A stretch of DNA of 17,724 bases from an uncultured Campylobacter sp. GTDB taxonomy: Bacteria > Campylobacterota > Campylobacteria > Campylobacterales > Campylobacteraceae. Under the pieces are notes generated by a model that was not told the origin of the DNA, made no database searches, and saw only the letters and a list, made by a program, of their open reading frames with translations. Shown here piece by piece: positions 1-7,444 of the stretch. The stretch's first letter is position 1; every line of letters starts with the position of its first letter. The stretch covers positions 1 through 17,724 of the forward strand of contig UQBJ01000036.1 of the NCBI GenBank assembly GCA_900539255.1. The letters are read 5' to 3'. A program made the position numbers and the translations under genes.

Positions 1-6
1 CAAATT

Positions 7-240
7 CGTGGCAATCCAAAGGTAAATTTGCGTTTAAATTTATAGATTGCCACGCAAATTTTTGTAAAATTTGCTCGCAATGACAGCATATTAGACATTT
101 TGCGAAGCTCGCCCATAACGATAGCGTATCAAGCATTTTGTAAAGTTCTCTCGTAATGATAGTATATCAAGCATTTTGCAAGGCTCGTCTGCAATGGAAA
201 ACTTGTGGATTGCCACGCTCAAAAGGCTCGCTCGCAGTGA
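7..240. repeat. Intergenic inverted-repeat cluster
   Basis: CGTGGCAATC (7-16) is the exact inverse of GATTGCCACG (45-54), and GATTGCCACG recurs at 208-217. Two composite units are visible, each starting with GATTGCCACGC and ending in GCTCGCAATGA or GCTCGCAGTGA (45-84 and 208-240). This pattern of a GATTGCC arm and a CGCAATGA arm is a familiar type of dispersed intergenic palindromic repeat in bacterial genomes; the family assignment is from memory. No convincing gene lies in 1-323: the only open frame is short and made of this repeat sequence. Confidence 0.6.
58..190. repeat. Degenerate 38-bp tandem repeat
   Basis: Four successive units begin with ATTTTG or a close variant at 58, 97, 135 and 173. 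The second and third are exactly 38 bp (97-134 and 135-172) and share the layout ATTTTG, a purine-rich AAG, CTC or TTC, a TAACGATAG or TAATGATAG core, then TATCAAGC. The first unit is 39 bp and the fourth breaks off after about 18 bp, where it runs into the second GATTGCCACG element. The copies have diverged by point changes but keep their register. Confidence 0.6.
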
Positions 241-270
241 GACTTTGGCAAAAATTCAGCCCATATTTTC

Positions 271-304
271 AAAAAGGGCTATTAAAAATTCAATAGCCCT
301 TTTT
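271..304 (-). terminator. Intrinsic terminator downstream of pbpA
   Basis: A perfect 13-bp stem, AAAAAGGGCTATT (271-283) and AATAGCCCTTTTT (292-304), closes an 8-nt loop. It sits 20 bp beyond the pbpA stop codon. Because the stem has A and T runs at its ends it should work in both directions, but the only gene it clearly ends is the alaS-pbpA transcript. Confidence 0.85.
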
Positions 305-323
305 AGCGTTTTAAGCAAAAGCC

Positions 324-2282
324 CTAAAAAAGCATTTCTTCGTCTTTTGGCAAGGCGTGGATACTGCGCTGTGGAAAGGGGCTTGTAGGCGTGTAAAATT
401 CGCTTTCGCCGTTGTAGTTGCCCTTGCTTACGCCACTTGGCACTTTAAAATAACGCCTCGTGTTTGGAAAGGCGCGCACATATTGAGTGATAAATTCCCT
501 AAACACAGGCGCACTCGTTCTCGCACCGCCCTCTGTGGCTTTCATCGGCTTGTTGTTGTCGTTGCCAAACCACACGATGCCCTCTATCTCAGGCGTTATG
601 CCGACAAACCAAGCGTCTATGCTTTCGTTGCTCGTGCCTGTTTTGCCCGCTATTTCGATGCCTCCCACGCGTGCGTTTGCGCCCGTGCCACGCGCGACGA
701 CATTTTGCATCATCGAAAGAGTTAAGAAAACTTGCTCTGGCTCGGCTACCTTTGTGGCGTTGCCCTCAAAGTGCAGGATTTCGTTGCCCTCTTTGTCCTT
801 GACGCTTTTGATTAAAATCGGCTCGTGAATCGTGCCATAGTCCCCAAACATTGTGAAAAATTTAGCAAATTCAAGTGGAGAAATCCCAAAGCTACCAAGC
901 ACGATAGAAAGGTCGTTTGGAATGCTCGGGCTAAACCCAAAGCCCATCAGTTTGTTATAGACATTGTTTAGCCCTATGTCGATGGCTAAATTTATGGTGG
1001 CAAGGTTGCGTGAATGCGTGAGCGCGTCTTTAAGCGTAACGATACCCTTCATTCCGCCCCCAAAATTTCGCGGTTTCCAAATCTCTTTTTCGTCCTTTTT
1101 GCCCCCTTGTTTTGGCTCTTCGAACACGCGTGAAATGTCCGCTACTTCGCTCATCGGCGAGTAGCCCATATCAATGGCGATTTGATACAAAAAGGGCTTA
1201 AATGAGCTTCCCGGTTGCCTTAAACTCTGCGTGGCGCGGTTGAAATTGCTTTTGTTATAATCCACGCCGCCCACAAGGGCTAGCACTTCGCCGCTTTGAT
1301 TATCCACTACAACCATCGCTCCATTAAGCGTGCTCAAATTCGCGTCCTTATCGCGCTTGATAATCTCATCATAGCCAAAGCGCAAGGCGTTTTCAGCCAT
1401 TTTTTGCACGCGCAAATCAAGGGCGAGTTCTATGGTGTAGCCCGCACTCTTTAAGTCAGGCAGCACAGGCTCTAAACGCTTTATCACCTCATCAACTACA
1501 TAAGGGGCGGCATTTTGCGTGAGCGTATCATCGTAAATAGTAGGCACAAAGCTCATCGCTTGCTTATACTCAGCCTCTGAAATCCAGCCTATGCTAAACA
1601 TTCTTTGCAAGACATTGTTCGCCCGCGAAAGCGATAAATTCAAGTTTCTCGTGGGGTCATAGCTGCTTGGCGCTTTTGGTAAGCCCACAAGCATAGCGAT
1701 TTCTTTTAAATTCAGCTCGTCTAAATTCTTGCGAAAATACCCTTTCGCAGCGGTTTTCACGCCATAATACCCGTGTCCGAAAAAGATATGATTTAAGTAG
1801 CGTTCTAAAATCTGCTCTTTGCTGAGCTTGATTTCAAGCTGATAAGCTAAAAGGGCTTCTTTGATTTTGCGTGAAATAGTGCGCTCGGGGGTTAGCTCGG
1901 TGTTTTTGACAAGCTGTTGAGTAAGCGTTGAGCCGCCCTCCACAGCCTTGCCCGCTCGTAGCATTTTAAGCCCTGCACGCAAAATCGCATCGGTATTGAC
2001 GCCGTTATGCTCGAAAAATGCCGTGTCCTCGATGGCGATTAAGGCTTCGATTAAACGCGGTGGAATGTCCTTATATTCGACATAAAAGCGGTGTTCTTTG
2101 TCGAAAATGTTAGCGACAAGGTTGCCGTTTTTGTCATAAAGCTGAGTGCTTAAAGGCGGTTTAAAGTCCTTAAAGGTGTAGTTTTCCACGCCTGAATTTG
2201 AAAAGAGATAAAACACATAAACCCCGCACCCGATAACAACAATCGCCGCTAGGGAGATAAGAAATTTCACAATGTTACTCAT
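324..2282 (-). CDS. pbpA: Penicillin-binding protein 1A (transglycosylase/transpeptidase)
   Basis: Bifunctional class A PBP of 652 residues that polymerises and cross-links peptidoglycan at the outer face of the inner membrane. An uncleaved N-terminal membrane anchor spans about residues 5-27. The GT51 glycosyltransferase domain follows, with the EDTAFFEHNGV motif (catalytic Glu85), GGSTLTQQL (116-124), RKIKE and the KEQILERYLN segment. The transpeptidase domain has SSFK (nucleophile Ser359, Lys362), SRN (424-426) and KTGT (547-550), so both activities look intact. An AAAGG ribosome site lies just upstream of the ATG. It is the second gene of an operon, 9 bp after alaS. In C. jejuni a maf gene lies between these two, as I recall; it is absent here. 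The symbol follows C. jejuni usage; mrcA would also fit. Confidence 0.95.
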   Translation of the reverse strand: MSNIVKFLISLAAIVVIGCGVYVFYLFSNSGVENYTFKDFKPPLSTQLYDKNGNLVANIFDKEHRFYVEYKDIPPRLIEALIAIEDTAFFEHNGVNTDAILRAGLKMLRAGKAVEGGSTLTQQLVKNTELTPERTISRKIKEALLAYQLEIKLSKEQILERYLNHIFFGHGYYGVKTAAKGYFRKNLDELNLKEIAMLVGLPKAPSSYDPTRNLNLSLSRANNVLQRMFSIGWISEAEYKQAMSFVPTIYDDTLTQNAAPYVVDEVIKRLEPVLPDLKSAGYTIELALDLRVQKMAENALRFGYDEIIKRDKDANLSTLNGAMVVVDNQSGEVLALVGGVDYNKSNFNRATQSLRQPGSSFKPFLYQIAIDMGYSPMSEVADISRVFEEPKQGGKKDEKEIWKPRNFGGGMKGIVTLKDALTHSRNLATINLAIDIGLNNVYNKLMGFGFSPSIPNDLSIVLGSFGISPLEFAKFFTMFGDYGTIHEPILIKSVKDKEGNEILHFEGNATKVAEPEQVFLTLSMMQNVVARGTGANARVGGIEIAGKTGTSNESIDAWFVGITPEIEGIVWFGNDNNKPMKATEGGARTSAPVFREFITQYVRAFPNTRRYFKVPSGVSKGNYNGESEFYTPTSPFPQRSIHALPKDEEMLF

Positions 2283-2291
2283 AATCTGCCT

Positions 2292-4844
2292 TTATAGTTT
2301 GTCTTTGATGAGCTTCAAAGCAAGCTCACAAGCGTTTTGAATTTGACTTATGTCCTTGCCGCCAGCTGTGGCAAAGTCATCTCGCCCACCGCCACTGCCG
2401 CCAAGCACGGCTGCTACTGCTTTTACTAGCTCACCAGCCTTTATGGGAGCGTTTTTTGCGCCAGCTGCGAGCATTATCTTGCCATCTTTTACCTGCACGA
2501 GCAAGATGACAGCCTTTTCATAGGCATTTTTAAAATCATCAATCATCATTTTTATGTCGCCCTCATCAACCCTAGCCACGCACACACGCGTGCTGTTTAT
2601 GTCTATGCTTACCAGCTCGCTTTTAGCGGCGTTTTTGAGCTTGTTTTTAAATTCAGCGTTTTGTTCTTTGAGCTTTTTAAGCGCGTTTGAAATGTCGTTT
2701 GTTTTCAGCTCAAATTTAAGCTCTTTGATTTCGTTGATAAAGGATTTTGCGTAGTTTAAAGCTGCTAAACTCGCCACAGCTTCGATTCTTCGCACGCCAG
2801 AGCTTACGCCACTTTCTTTTGTAATGTAAAAAGAGCCGATTTCGGCGGTGTTTTTTATGTGCGTGCCACCGCACAACTCTTTGCTTGCCCCAAGCGTGAG
2901 AACGCGGACAACGCCTTGATATTTTTCGTTAAAAAGCGCGATAGCTCCGCTTTTTTTGGCTTCATCTAAACTCATCTTTTCCAAAATAGCATTATCAGCC
3001 CTTATCACGCATTCATTGACGAGCTTTTCGATTTTGTCAAGCTCTTCGTTTGTAAGGGCGTTTGGGTGAGTAAAGTCAAAGCGGAGTTTGTTAAATTCGA
3101 CAAGTGAGCCAGCTTGTGCTATGTGAGTGCCTAAAATTTCACGCAAAGCATAGTGCAAAAGATGAGTTGCGCTGTGATGACGAGCGATTTGAGCGCGTTT
3201 AATCTCATCAATGTGCGCTTTTACCTTGTCATTTGCCTTTAAAGTCTTGTTCGCTCGCACCGCGCTTAAATTCAGCCCAAAGAATTTTTGAGTATCAAGC
3301 ACTTCGCTATTGTCCAAAAAGCCCGTATCGCCTACCTGTCCGCCACTCATCGCGTAAAATGGCGTAAAATCCAGCATCACCCAGCCTATCTCACCACTTT
3401 TTAGCTCATTGATGCACTTAAAATCCTCATCAAGCAAGGCTAGAATTTTGCTCTCATTTTCCATTTTTTCATAGCCTATGAATTTATTTTCGCCAAATTT
3501 TTCAAGCAAAATTTTAAAATCCCCATTTACAGCCTTGTCTCCGCTGCCTTTCCAGCTTGCTTTGGCGCGTTTTTTTTGCTCATTCATCAGCTCATCAAAT
3601 TTAGCCTCATCAACGCTTAAATTTTTCTCACGCAACATATCAGCGGTCAAATCAAGCGGAAAGCCGTAAGTGTCATAAAGCTTAAAGGCAACCTCGCCAC
3701 TAAAAAGGCTTTTGGTGCGTTTTAGCTCATCGTTAAAAATCTCAATGCCATTTTCTATGGTGCTTAAAAAACGCTCTTCTTCAAGCTGAATTTGGGTTTT
3801 AACAAAGTCTTTTTTTTCGTTTAAATAGCTATAATGCCCGCCCATAAGCGCACAAAGGCAATCAACCAGCCTAAACATAAAAGGCTCTTTTAAGCCCAGC
3901 AAATATCCGTGTCGCAAGGCTCTGCGTAAAATTCGCCGCAAGACATAGCCACGCCCTTCTTTGTCAAAGCTTACCCCTTGCGCGAGCAAAAACACGGCTG
4001 AGCGGATATGGTCTGCGATGACGCGGTAGCTTGCTCCGCTTTCATAAAGGTATTTTTTCTTGCAAAGTGCTTCTATCTCGTTGATGAGTGGCATAAAAAG
4101 TGAGCTGTCAAAATTGCTGAATTTTCCCTCTTTCAAGGCTACAACGCGTTCAAGTCCCATTCCCGTGTCAATGCTTGGCTTTGGCAATTTACTCATCTTG
4201 CCATCAGCACTTCGCTCAAACTGCATAAAAACTAAATTCCAAATTTCTAAAAAGCGGTCTCCGTCCCCGCCCATATAATCTTCGCTCGTGTGAAAATGCG
4301 CATCGCCTTGGTCGTAAAAAATCTCACTACAAGGTCCGCAAGGTCCTGTTTCGCCCATTTGCCAAAAGTTGTCCTTGTCGCCAAAGCGGTAAATTCGCTC
4401 TTTGCTTAAATGCTTTTGCCAGAGTTTAAAGGCTTCATCATCGTTTTCGTGCGTGGTTACATAGAGCTTGTCCTTTGGAAATTCAAGCACTTGCGTGATG
4501 AATTCCCACGCATAATCAATAACCTCTTCTTTAAAATAATCCCCAAAGCTAAAATTTCCCAGCATTTCAAAAAAAGTATGATGCCGTGCGGTGTAGCCGA
4601 CATTGTCTAAGTCGTTGTGCTTGCCCCCAGCTCTTATGCAGGTTTGACAGCTTGTGTTGCGTGGCGGGTTTGGGCGCGGAATTTCGCCCGTGAAAATGCT
4701 TTTAAAAGGCACCATTCCAGCATTTGTAAAAAGCAAACTCGCATCATCAGGCACAAGCGGAGCTGATGGCACTATGGTGTGTCCTTTGCTTGCAAAAAAA
4801 TTCAAAAATTCAGCACGAATGTCTATATTTTGGTTTGCGTTCAT
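2292..4844 (-). CDS. alaS: Alanyl-tRNA synthetase
   Basis: Charges tRNA-Ala with alanine in the cytoplasm and edits mischarged Ser or Gly. It is 850 residues, a normal full length. The class II catalytic domain shows TARHHTFFEMLGNFSFGDYF (about 85-104) and DTGMGLERV (motif 3, 226-234). The editing domain has its zinc-site residues: HxxxH at 557-561 and CGGTH at 658-662. The C-terminal C-Ala domain ends with the glycine-rich GGSGGGRDDFATAGGKD segment (815-831). The ATG at 4844 was chosen over an in-frame start 12 codons upstream, because AGGA lies 6-7 nt before it and family members begin near this point. First gene of the alaS-pbpA operon. Confidence 0.97.
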   Translation of the reverse strand: MNANQNIDIRAEFLNFFASKGHTIVPSAPLVPDDASLLFTNAGMVPFKSIFTGEIPRPNPPRNTSCQTCIRAGGKHNDLDNVGYTARHHTFFEMLGNFSFGDYFKEEVIDYAWEFITQVLEFPKDKLYVTTHENDDEAFKLWQKHLSKERIYRFGDKDNFWQMGETGPCGPCSEIFYDQGDAHFHTSEDYMGGDGDRFLEIWNLVFMQFERSADGKMSKLPKPSIDTGMGLERVVALKEGKFSNFDSSLFMPLINEIEALCKKKYLYESGASYRVIADHIRSAVFLLAQGVSFDKEGRGYVLRRILRRALRHGYLLGLKEPFMFRLVDCLCALMGGHYSYLNEKKDFVKTQIQLEEERFLSTIENGIEIFNDELKRTKSLFSGEVAFKLYDTYGFPLDLTADMLREKNLSVDEAKFDELMNEQKKRAKASWKGSGDKAVNGDFKILLEKFGENKFIGYEKMENESKILALLDEDFKCINELKSGEIGWVMLDFTPFYAMSGGQVGDTGFLDNSEVLDTQKFFGLNLSAVRANKTLKANDKVKAHIDEIKRAQIARHHSATHLLHYALREILGTHIAQAGSLVEFNKLRFDFTHPNALTNEELDKIEKLVNECVIRADNAILEKMSLDEAKKSGAIALFNEKYQGVVRVLTLGASKELCGGTHIKNTAEIGSFYITKESGVSSGVRRIEAVASLAALNYAKSFINEIKELKFELKTNDISNALKKLKEQNAEFKNKLKNAAKSELVSIDINSTRVCVARVDEGDIKMMIDDFKNAYEKAVILLVQVKDGKIMLAAGAKNAPIKAGELVKAVAAVLGGSGGGRDDFATAGGKDISQIQNACELALKLIKDKL

Positions 4845-4868
4845 CAAAAATCCTAAAAAATTTTTGTT

Positions 4869-4874
4869 ATCATA
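4869..4874 (-). promoter_or_regulatory. Probable alaS -10 box
   Basis: TATGAT on the minus strand, preceded by TGC, lies about 25 nt upstream of the alaS ATG. This would place the transcription start near 4862 and give a short leader containing the AGGA ribosome site. No clear -35 is visible, as is normal for Campylobacter sigma-70 promoters. Confidence 0.5.
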
Positions 4875-4906
4875 GCACAATAATTTAAATTTAGCTAGTT
4901 TTTGGC

Positions 4907-4912
4907 TATAAT
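4907..4912 (+). promoter_or_regulatory. -10 box facing the kinase remnant
   Basis: Perfect TATAAT preceded by GGC, within an AT-rich, T-tract-containing stretch. It points at the truncated kinase-like reading frame and overlaps the region just upstream of the alaS promoter on the other strand, so the two promoters are divergent. Confidence 0.45.
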
Positions 4913-4980
4913 TTTGCGTGAGTTTGCTTATAGGTTAAATTTCTGGCTTTGATTAAGGGTAAAAAATGAACACTTATTAA

Positions 4981-5412
4981 ATTTATTTTGAAGATTTAAT
5001 GCTTTTTGACGCGCTCATTTACAACACGGACAGGCATTTGGGGAATTTTGGCTTGATTTTTGACACGCAAACGGGCGAGATTTTGCGCCCTGCGCCGATT
5101 TTTGACAATGGTTGTAGCTTGTTTTCTTTGCTGCAAAAAGATGATTTAAAGGACATATTTGGCACACTATGCGTGCATAAATCTTATTTTGACCTTGCTT
5201 TTATCGACCAAATAGTGCTTTTTGTGCGAAAAAGACATATCAAAAATTTGCAAAAATTGCTGAATTTTAGCTTTAAACGGCACGAAAAATTCAACCTTAA
5301 TGATGAATGGCTCGTGGCTGCGGAGCAGTTTATAAGAAACAATGCCAAATACGCCTTGCATTTTGCAGGCTATGACAGAAGTGAGTTTGAAAACTTTGAC
5401 AAAAATAGCTAA
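4981..5412 (+). pseudogene. HipA-like kinase, N-terminally truncated remnant
   Basis: The readable part, 137 residues from the ATG at 4999, matches only the C-terminal half of a HipA-type Ser/Thr kinase fold. It has a catalytic loop of the form N-T-D-R-H-x-x-N (Asp11, Asn16) and then APIFDNGCSL, whose Asp36 would be the metal-binding residue. The N-lobe and ATP-binding part are missing. Upstream in the same frame, seven more plausible codons extend to 4981, then a TAA stop at 4978-4980 separates them from a four-codon ATG start at 4966. This looks like a deletion remnant rather than a working kinase. A short standalone protein with unknown role is the alternative. The HipA-like assignment rests on these motifs alone. 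Confidence 0.55.
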
Positions 5413-5450
5413 ATTTCGCTTAAATTTAAACGAGGTTTGCTAAAATTAGC

Positions 5451-5456
5451 TATAAT
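5451..5456 (+). promoter_or_regulatory. -10 box of the aminotransferase operon
   Basis: Perfect TATAAT preceded by TTAGC, 31 nt upstream of the aminotransferase ATG at 5488. The expected start of transcription near 5463 leaves a leader of about 25 nt that contains GAAAGG. It lies inside the longer open frame that begins at 5437, which argues against that upstream start. Confidence 0.65.
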
Positions 5457-5487
5457 GCGCTTTTATTTTATGAGAAAGGTTTGGGTG

Positions 5488-6585
5488 ATGAATTTCCCTT
5501 TTATCGACTTAAAAGCTCAGTATAACGCCTACAAAGATGAGATAGATACCGCCATAGCTGGCGTTTTGCAAAGCACTTCTTTCATCGGTGGGGCGGCGCT
5601 TGATGAATTTGAAGCAAATTTAGCCAAATATGTAGGCGTGAAAAACGCTATAGGCTGTTCGAGTGGGACTTCGGCTCTTGTTTTAGCACTTTTAGCCCTA
5701 AATATCAAGCAAGGCGATGAAGTCATCGTGCCAAGCTTTACCTTCATCGCTACGGCTGAAATGGTGAGTTTGCTGGGCGCAACGCCTGTTTTTGCGGACA
5801 TTAGTTTAGATGATTATAATGTGAGCGTTGAGAGTATCAAGCACCTTGTGAGTGAAAAAACAAAGGCGGTTATCGCTGTGAGTATCTTTGGGCAAATGCC
5901 CGATTTGCTTGCTTTGAATGAATTTTGCAAGAGTAAAAATATCGTTTTGATAGAAGATGGCGCGCAAAGTTTTGGCGCGACACAAGACATAGGGGGGGGG
6001 GAGTTGAAAAAGTCTTGTTCTATTGCCCCACTTTCTTGCACGAGCTTTTTTCCGTCAAAGCCTTTGGGCGCGTATGGAGACGCTGGGGCTGTTTTTACCA
6101 ACGATGACGCGCTTGCTAAAAAAATTCGCACCATTTTAAATCACGGACAAAAAGAGCGTTACAAGCACGAAATCATCGGCATTAACGGGCGACTTGATAG
6201 CATTCAAGCGGCGATTTTAAATGTGAAATTAAGGCATTTAGATGATGAGCTGGCAAAAAGAGAGCAAATCGCTCAAATTTATCAAAAACGGCTGCAAAAT
6301 GCCATTTTACCACACATTAAAAAGGGTTTTACGAGCGTGTATGCGCAGTATTCTGTGCGGGTGCAAGAGCGTTCTAAATGTATAGAAAAGCTCACTGCAA
6401 AGGGCATTCCAACGGCGATTCACTACCCCTTAGGGCTACATTTGCAAGAAGCCTTTAAATCGCTTGGCTACAAAAAAGGCTCACTGCCAAACACTGAGCT
6501 GGTAAGCGAGCAGATTTTATCACTGCCGATGAGTGCCTTTTTAGATGAGGCTCATCAAAATGAGGTGATTAAGGCTTTTGAATGA
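5488..6585 (+). CDS. DegT/DnrJ/EryC1/StrS-family PLP aminotransferase
   Basis: Fold-type I PLP enzyme of 365 residues, the family that aminates nucleotide-linked keto-sugars for surface glycans. Visible features: SSGTSAL (58-64) for phosphate binding, IEDGAQSFGA (155-164) with Asp157 for the pyridine nitrogen, and SFFPSKPLGAYGDAGA with Lys191 as the PLP lysine. The C-terminal half, with NGRLDSIQAAIL, is complete. The ATG at 5488 is chosen because it follows the -10 box and a GAAAGG site. Its stop overlaps the next start by ATGA, so it is coupled to the Gfo/Idh oxidoreductase; together they suggest an amino-sugar step. The counterpart in C. jejuni is, from memory, Cj0505c. Odd feature: a run of ten Gs inside the gene, just before the PLP lysine, in what looks like a short local insertion. 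Confidence 0.9.
   Translation: MNFPFIDLKAQYNAYKDEIDTAIAGVLQSTSFIGGAALDEFEANLAKYVGVKNAIGCSSGTSALVLALLALNIKQGDEVIVPSFTFIATAEMVSLLGATPVFADISLDDYNVSVESIKHLVSEKTKAVIAVSIFGQMPDLLALNEFCKSKNIVLIEDGAQSFGATQDIGGGELKKSCSIAPLSCTSFFPSKPLGAYGDAGAVFTNDDALAKKIRTILNHGQKERYKHEIIGINGRLDSIQAAILNVKLRHLDDELAKREQIAQIYQKRLQNAILPHIKKGFTSVYAQYSVRVQERSKCIEKLTAKGIPTAIHYPLGLHLQEAFKSLGYKKGSLPNTELVSEQILSLPMSAFLDEAHQNEVIKAFE
5992..6001 (+). repeat. Poly-G tract (G10) inside the aminotransferase gene
   Basis: Ten consecutive Gs encode Gly169-Gly171 and the first base of Glu172. The present length keeps the frame open. Nine Gs would create a TGA two codons after the tract, and eleven would lead to a TGA at 6105-6107. Both outcomes remove most of the C-terminal half. 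Tracts of this length are the classic slippage sites for phase variation in Campylobacter. Confidence 0.85.
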
Positions 6586-7442
6586 AAATAGGCATTGCTG
6601 GGCTTGGCAAAATGGGGACAAACCATTTAAACGAGCTGAGAAAAGATGATGAATTCAAAGTCGCCGCCCTTTATGATTTGCGCCAAAATGCTGAATTTAA
6701 AGAGCCATTTTACACGAATTTAGATGAATTTTTAAAGGCAAATTTAGACATTGTCATCATCGCAACGCCTACTAGCACGCATTTAGAGCTGGCAAAAGCC
6801 ATTTTAGCAAAGGTAAAATGTGTGCTTATCGAAAAGCCCTTGGCGATGAATTTAAAAGAGATGAATGAAATAAAAGAGCTGGCTAAAAAGCACGAAAGTA
6901 GCGTAGCTGTGGGATTTAGTGAGAGGTTTAATCCTGCGATTTTAGCCTTAAAAAAAGAGCTTGCAAATGAAAAAATCATCAGCATAAACATAAAACGATA
7001 CTCGCCCTTTCCTGCGCGCATAAGCGATGTAGGGATTTTGCAGGATTTAAGCATACACGATATTGATTTAGTGGGCTTTTTAAGTGGAGAAAGCTTTGTA
7101 AAGCAAGGACTTTTGAGCCTAAAAAAAGATGGCAGAGAGATAGAGGCGATTATCACGCTTCAAAGTGGGCTAAATTCAAAGCAAAATATCATCGCCACGG
7201 TTCATCAAAGCTGGAACTGCGCCTTAAAAATTCGCCTTGTGAGCGTGATAACGGAAAATGCTTTTTTTGAGGCGGATTTAAACAATTTTTCTTTGCAAAA
7301 AAACGGCTTGCCACTTGCCTTACAAGGCGCAAGTCCTTTATTTAGCGAGCATAAAGAGCTTTTGGGCTTAGCTAAAAGCGGCAAAATGGGGCGTTTGGCA
7401 AGTATCAAAGATGCGCTTAACGCGCAAGCGTGCTTGGAGTGA
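6582..7442 (+). CDS. Gfo/Idh/MocA-family oxidoreductase
   Basis: NAD(P)-dependent sugar oxidoreductase of 286 residues, probably acting on a nucleotide sugar. The N-terminal Rossmann fold has GIAGLGKMG (4-12), and the family EKP motif (84-86) lies in VLIEKPLAM. The substrate-domain helix contains SIHDIDLVGFLSG, where His159 and Asp160 occupy the usual catalytic region. It overlaps the aminotransferase stop by four bases (ATGA), implying coupled translation and joint function: the oxidoreductase would make a keto-sugar that the aminotransferase accepts. It is at the short end of the family, but no motif is missing. The corresponding C. jejuni gene is, from memory, Cj0504c. Confidence 0.9.
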   Translation: MKIGIAGLGKMGTNHLNELRKDDEFKVAALYDLRQNAEFKEPFYTNLDEFLKANLDIVIIATPTSTHLELAKAILAKVKCVLIEKPLAMNLKEMNEIKELAKKHESSVAVGFSERFNPAILALKKELANEKIISINIKRYSPFPARISDVGILQDLSIHDIDLVGFLSGESFVKQGLLSLKKDGREIEAIITLQSGLNSKQNIIATVHQSWNCALKIRLVSVITENAFFEADLNNFSLQKNGLPLALQGASPLFSEHKELLGLAKSGKMGRLASIKDALNAQACLE

Positions 7443-7444
7443 GC

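Noticed and set aside
357..725. Plus-strand open frame opposite pbpA
   Set aside because: It is a shadow of the strongly supported pbpA gene; it has no ribosome site and an atypical, Arg/His-rich composition.
4845..4880. Twelve-codon N-terminal extension of alaS
   Set aside because: The extension covers the ribosome site and leader of the better ATG at 4844, and family members start near that ATG.
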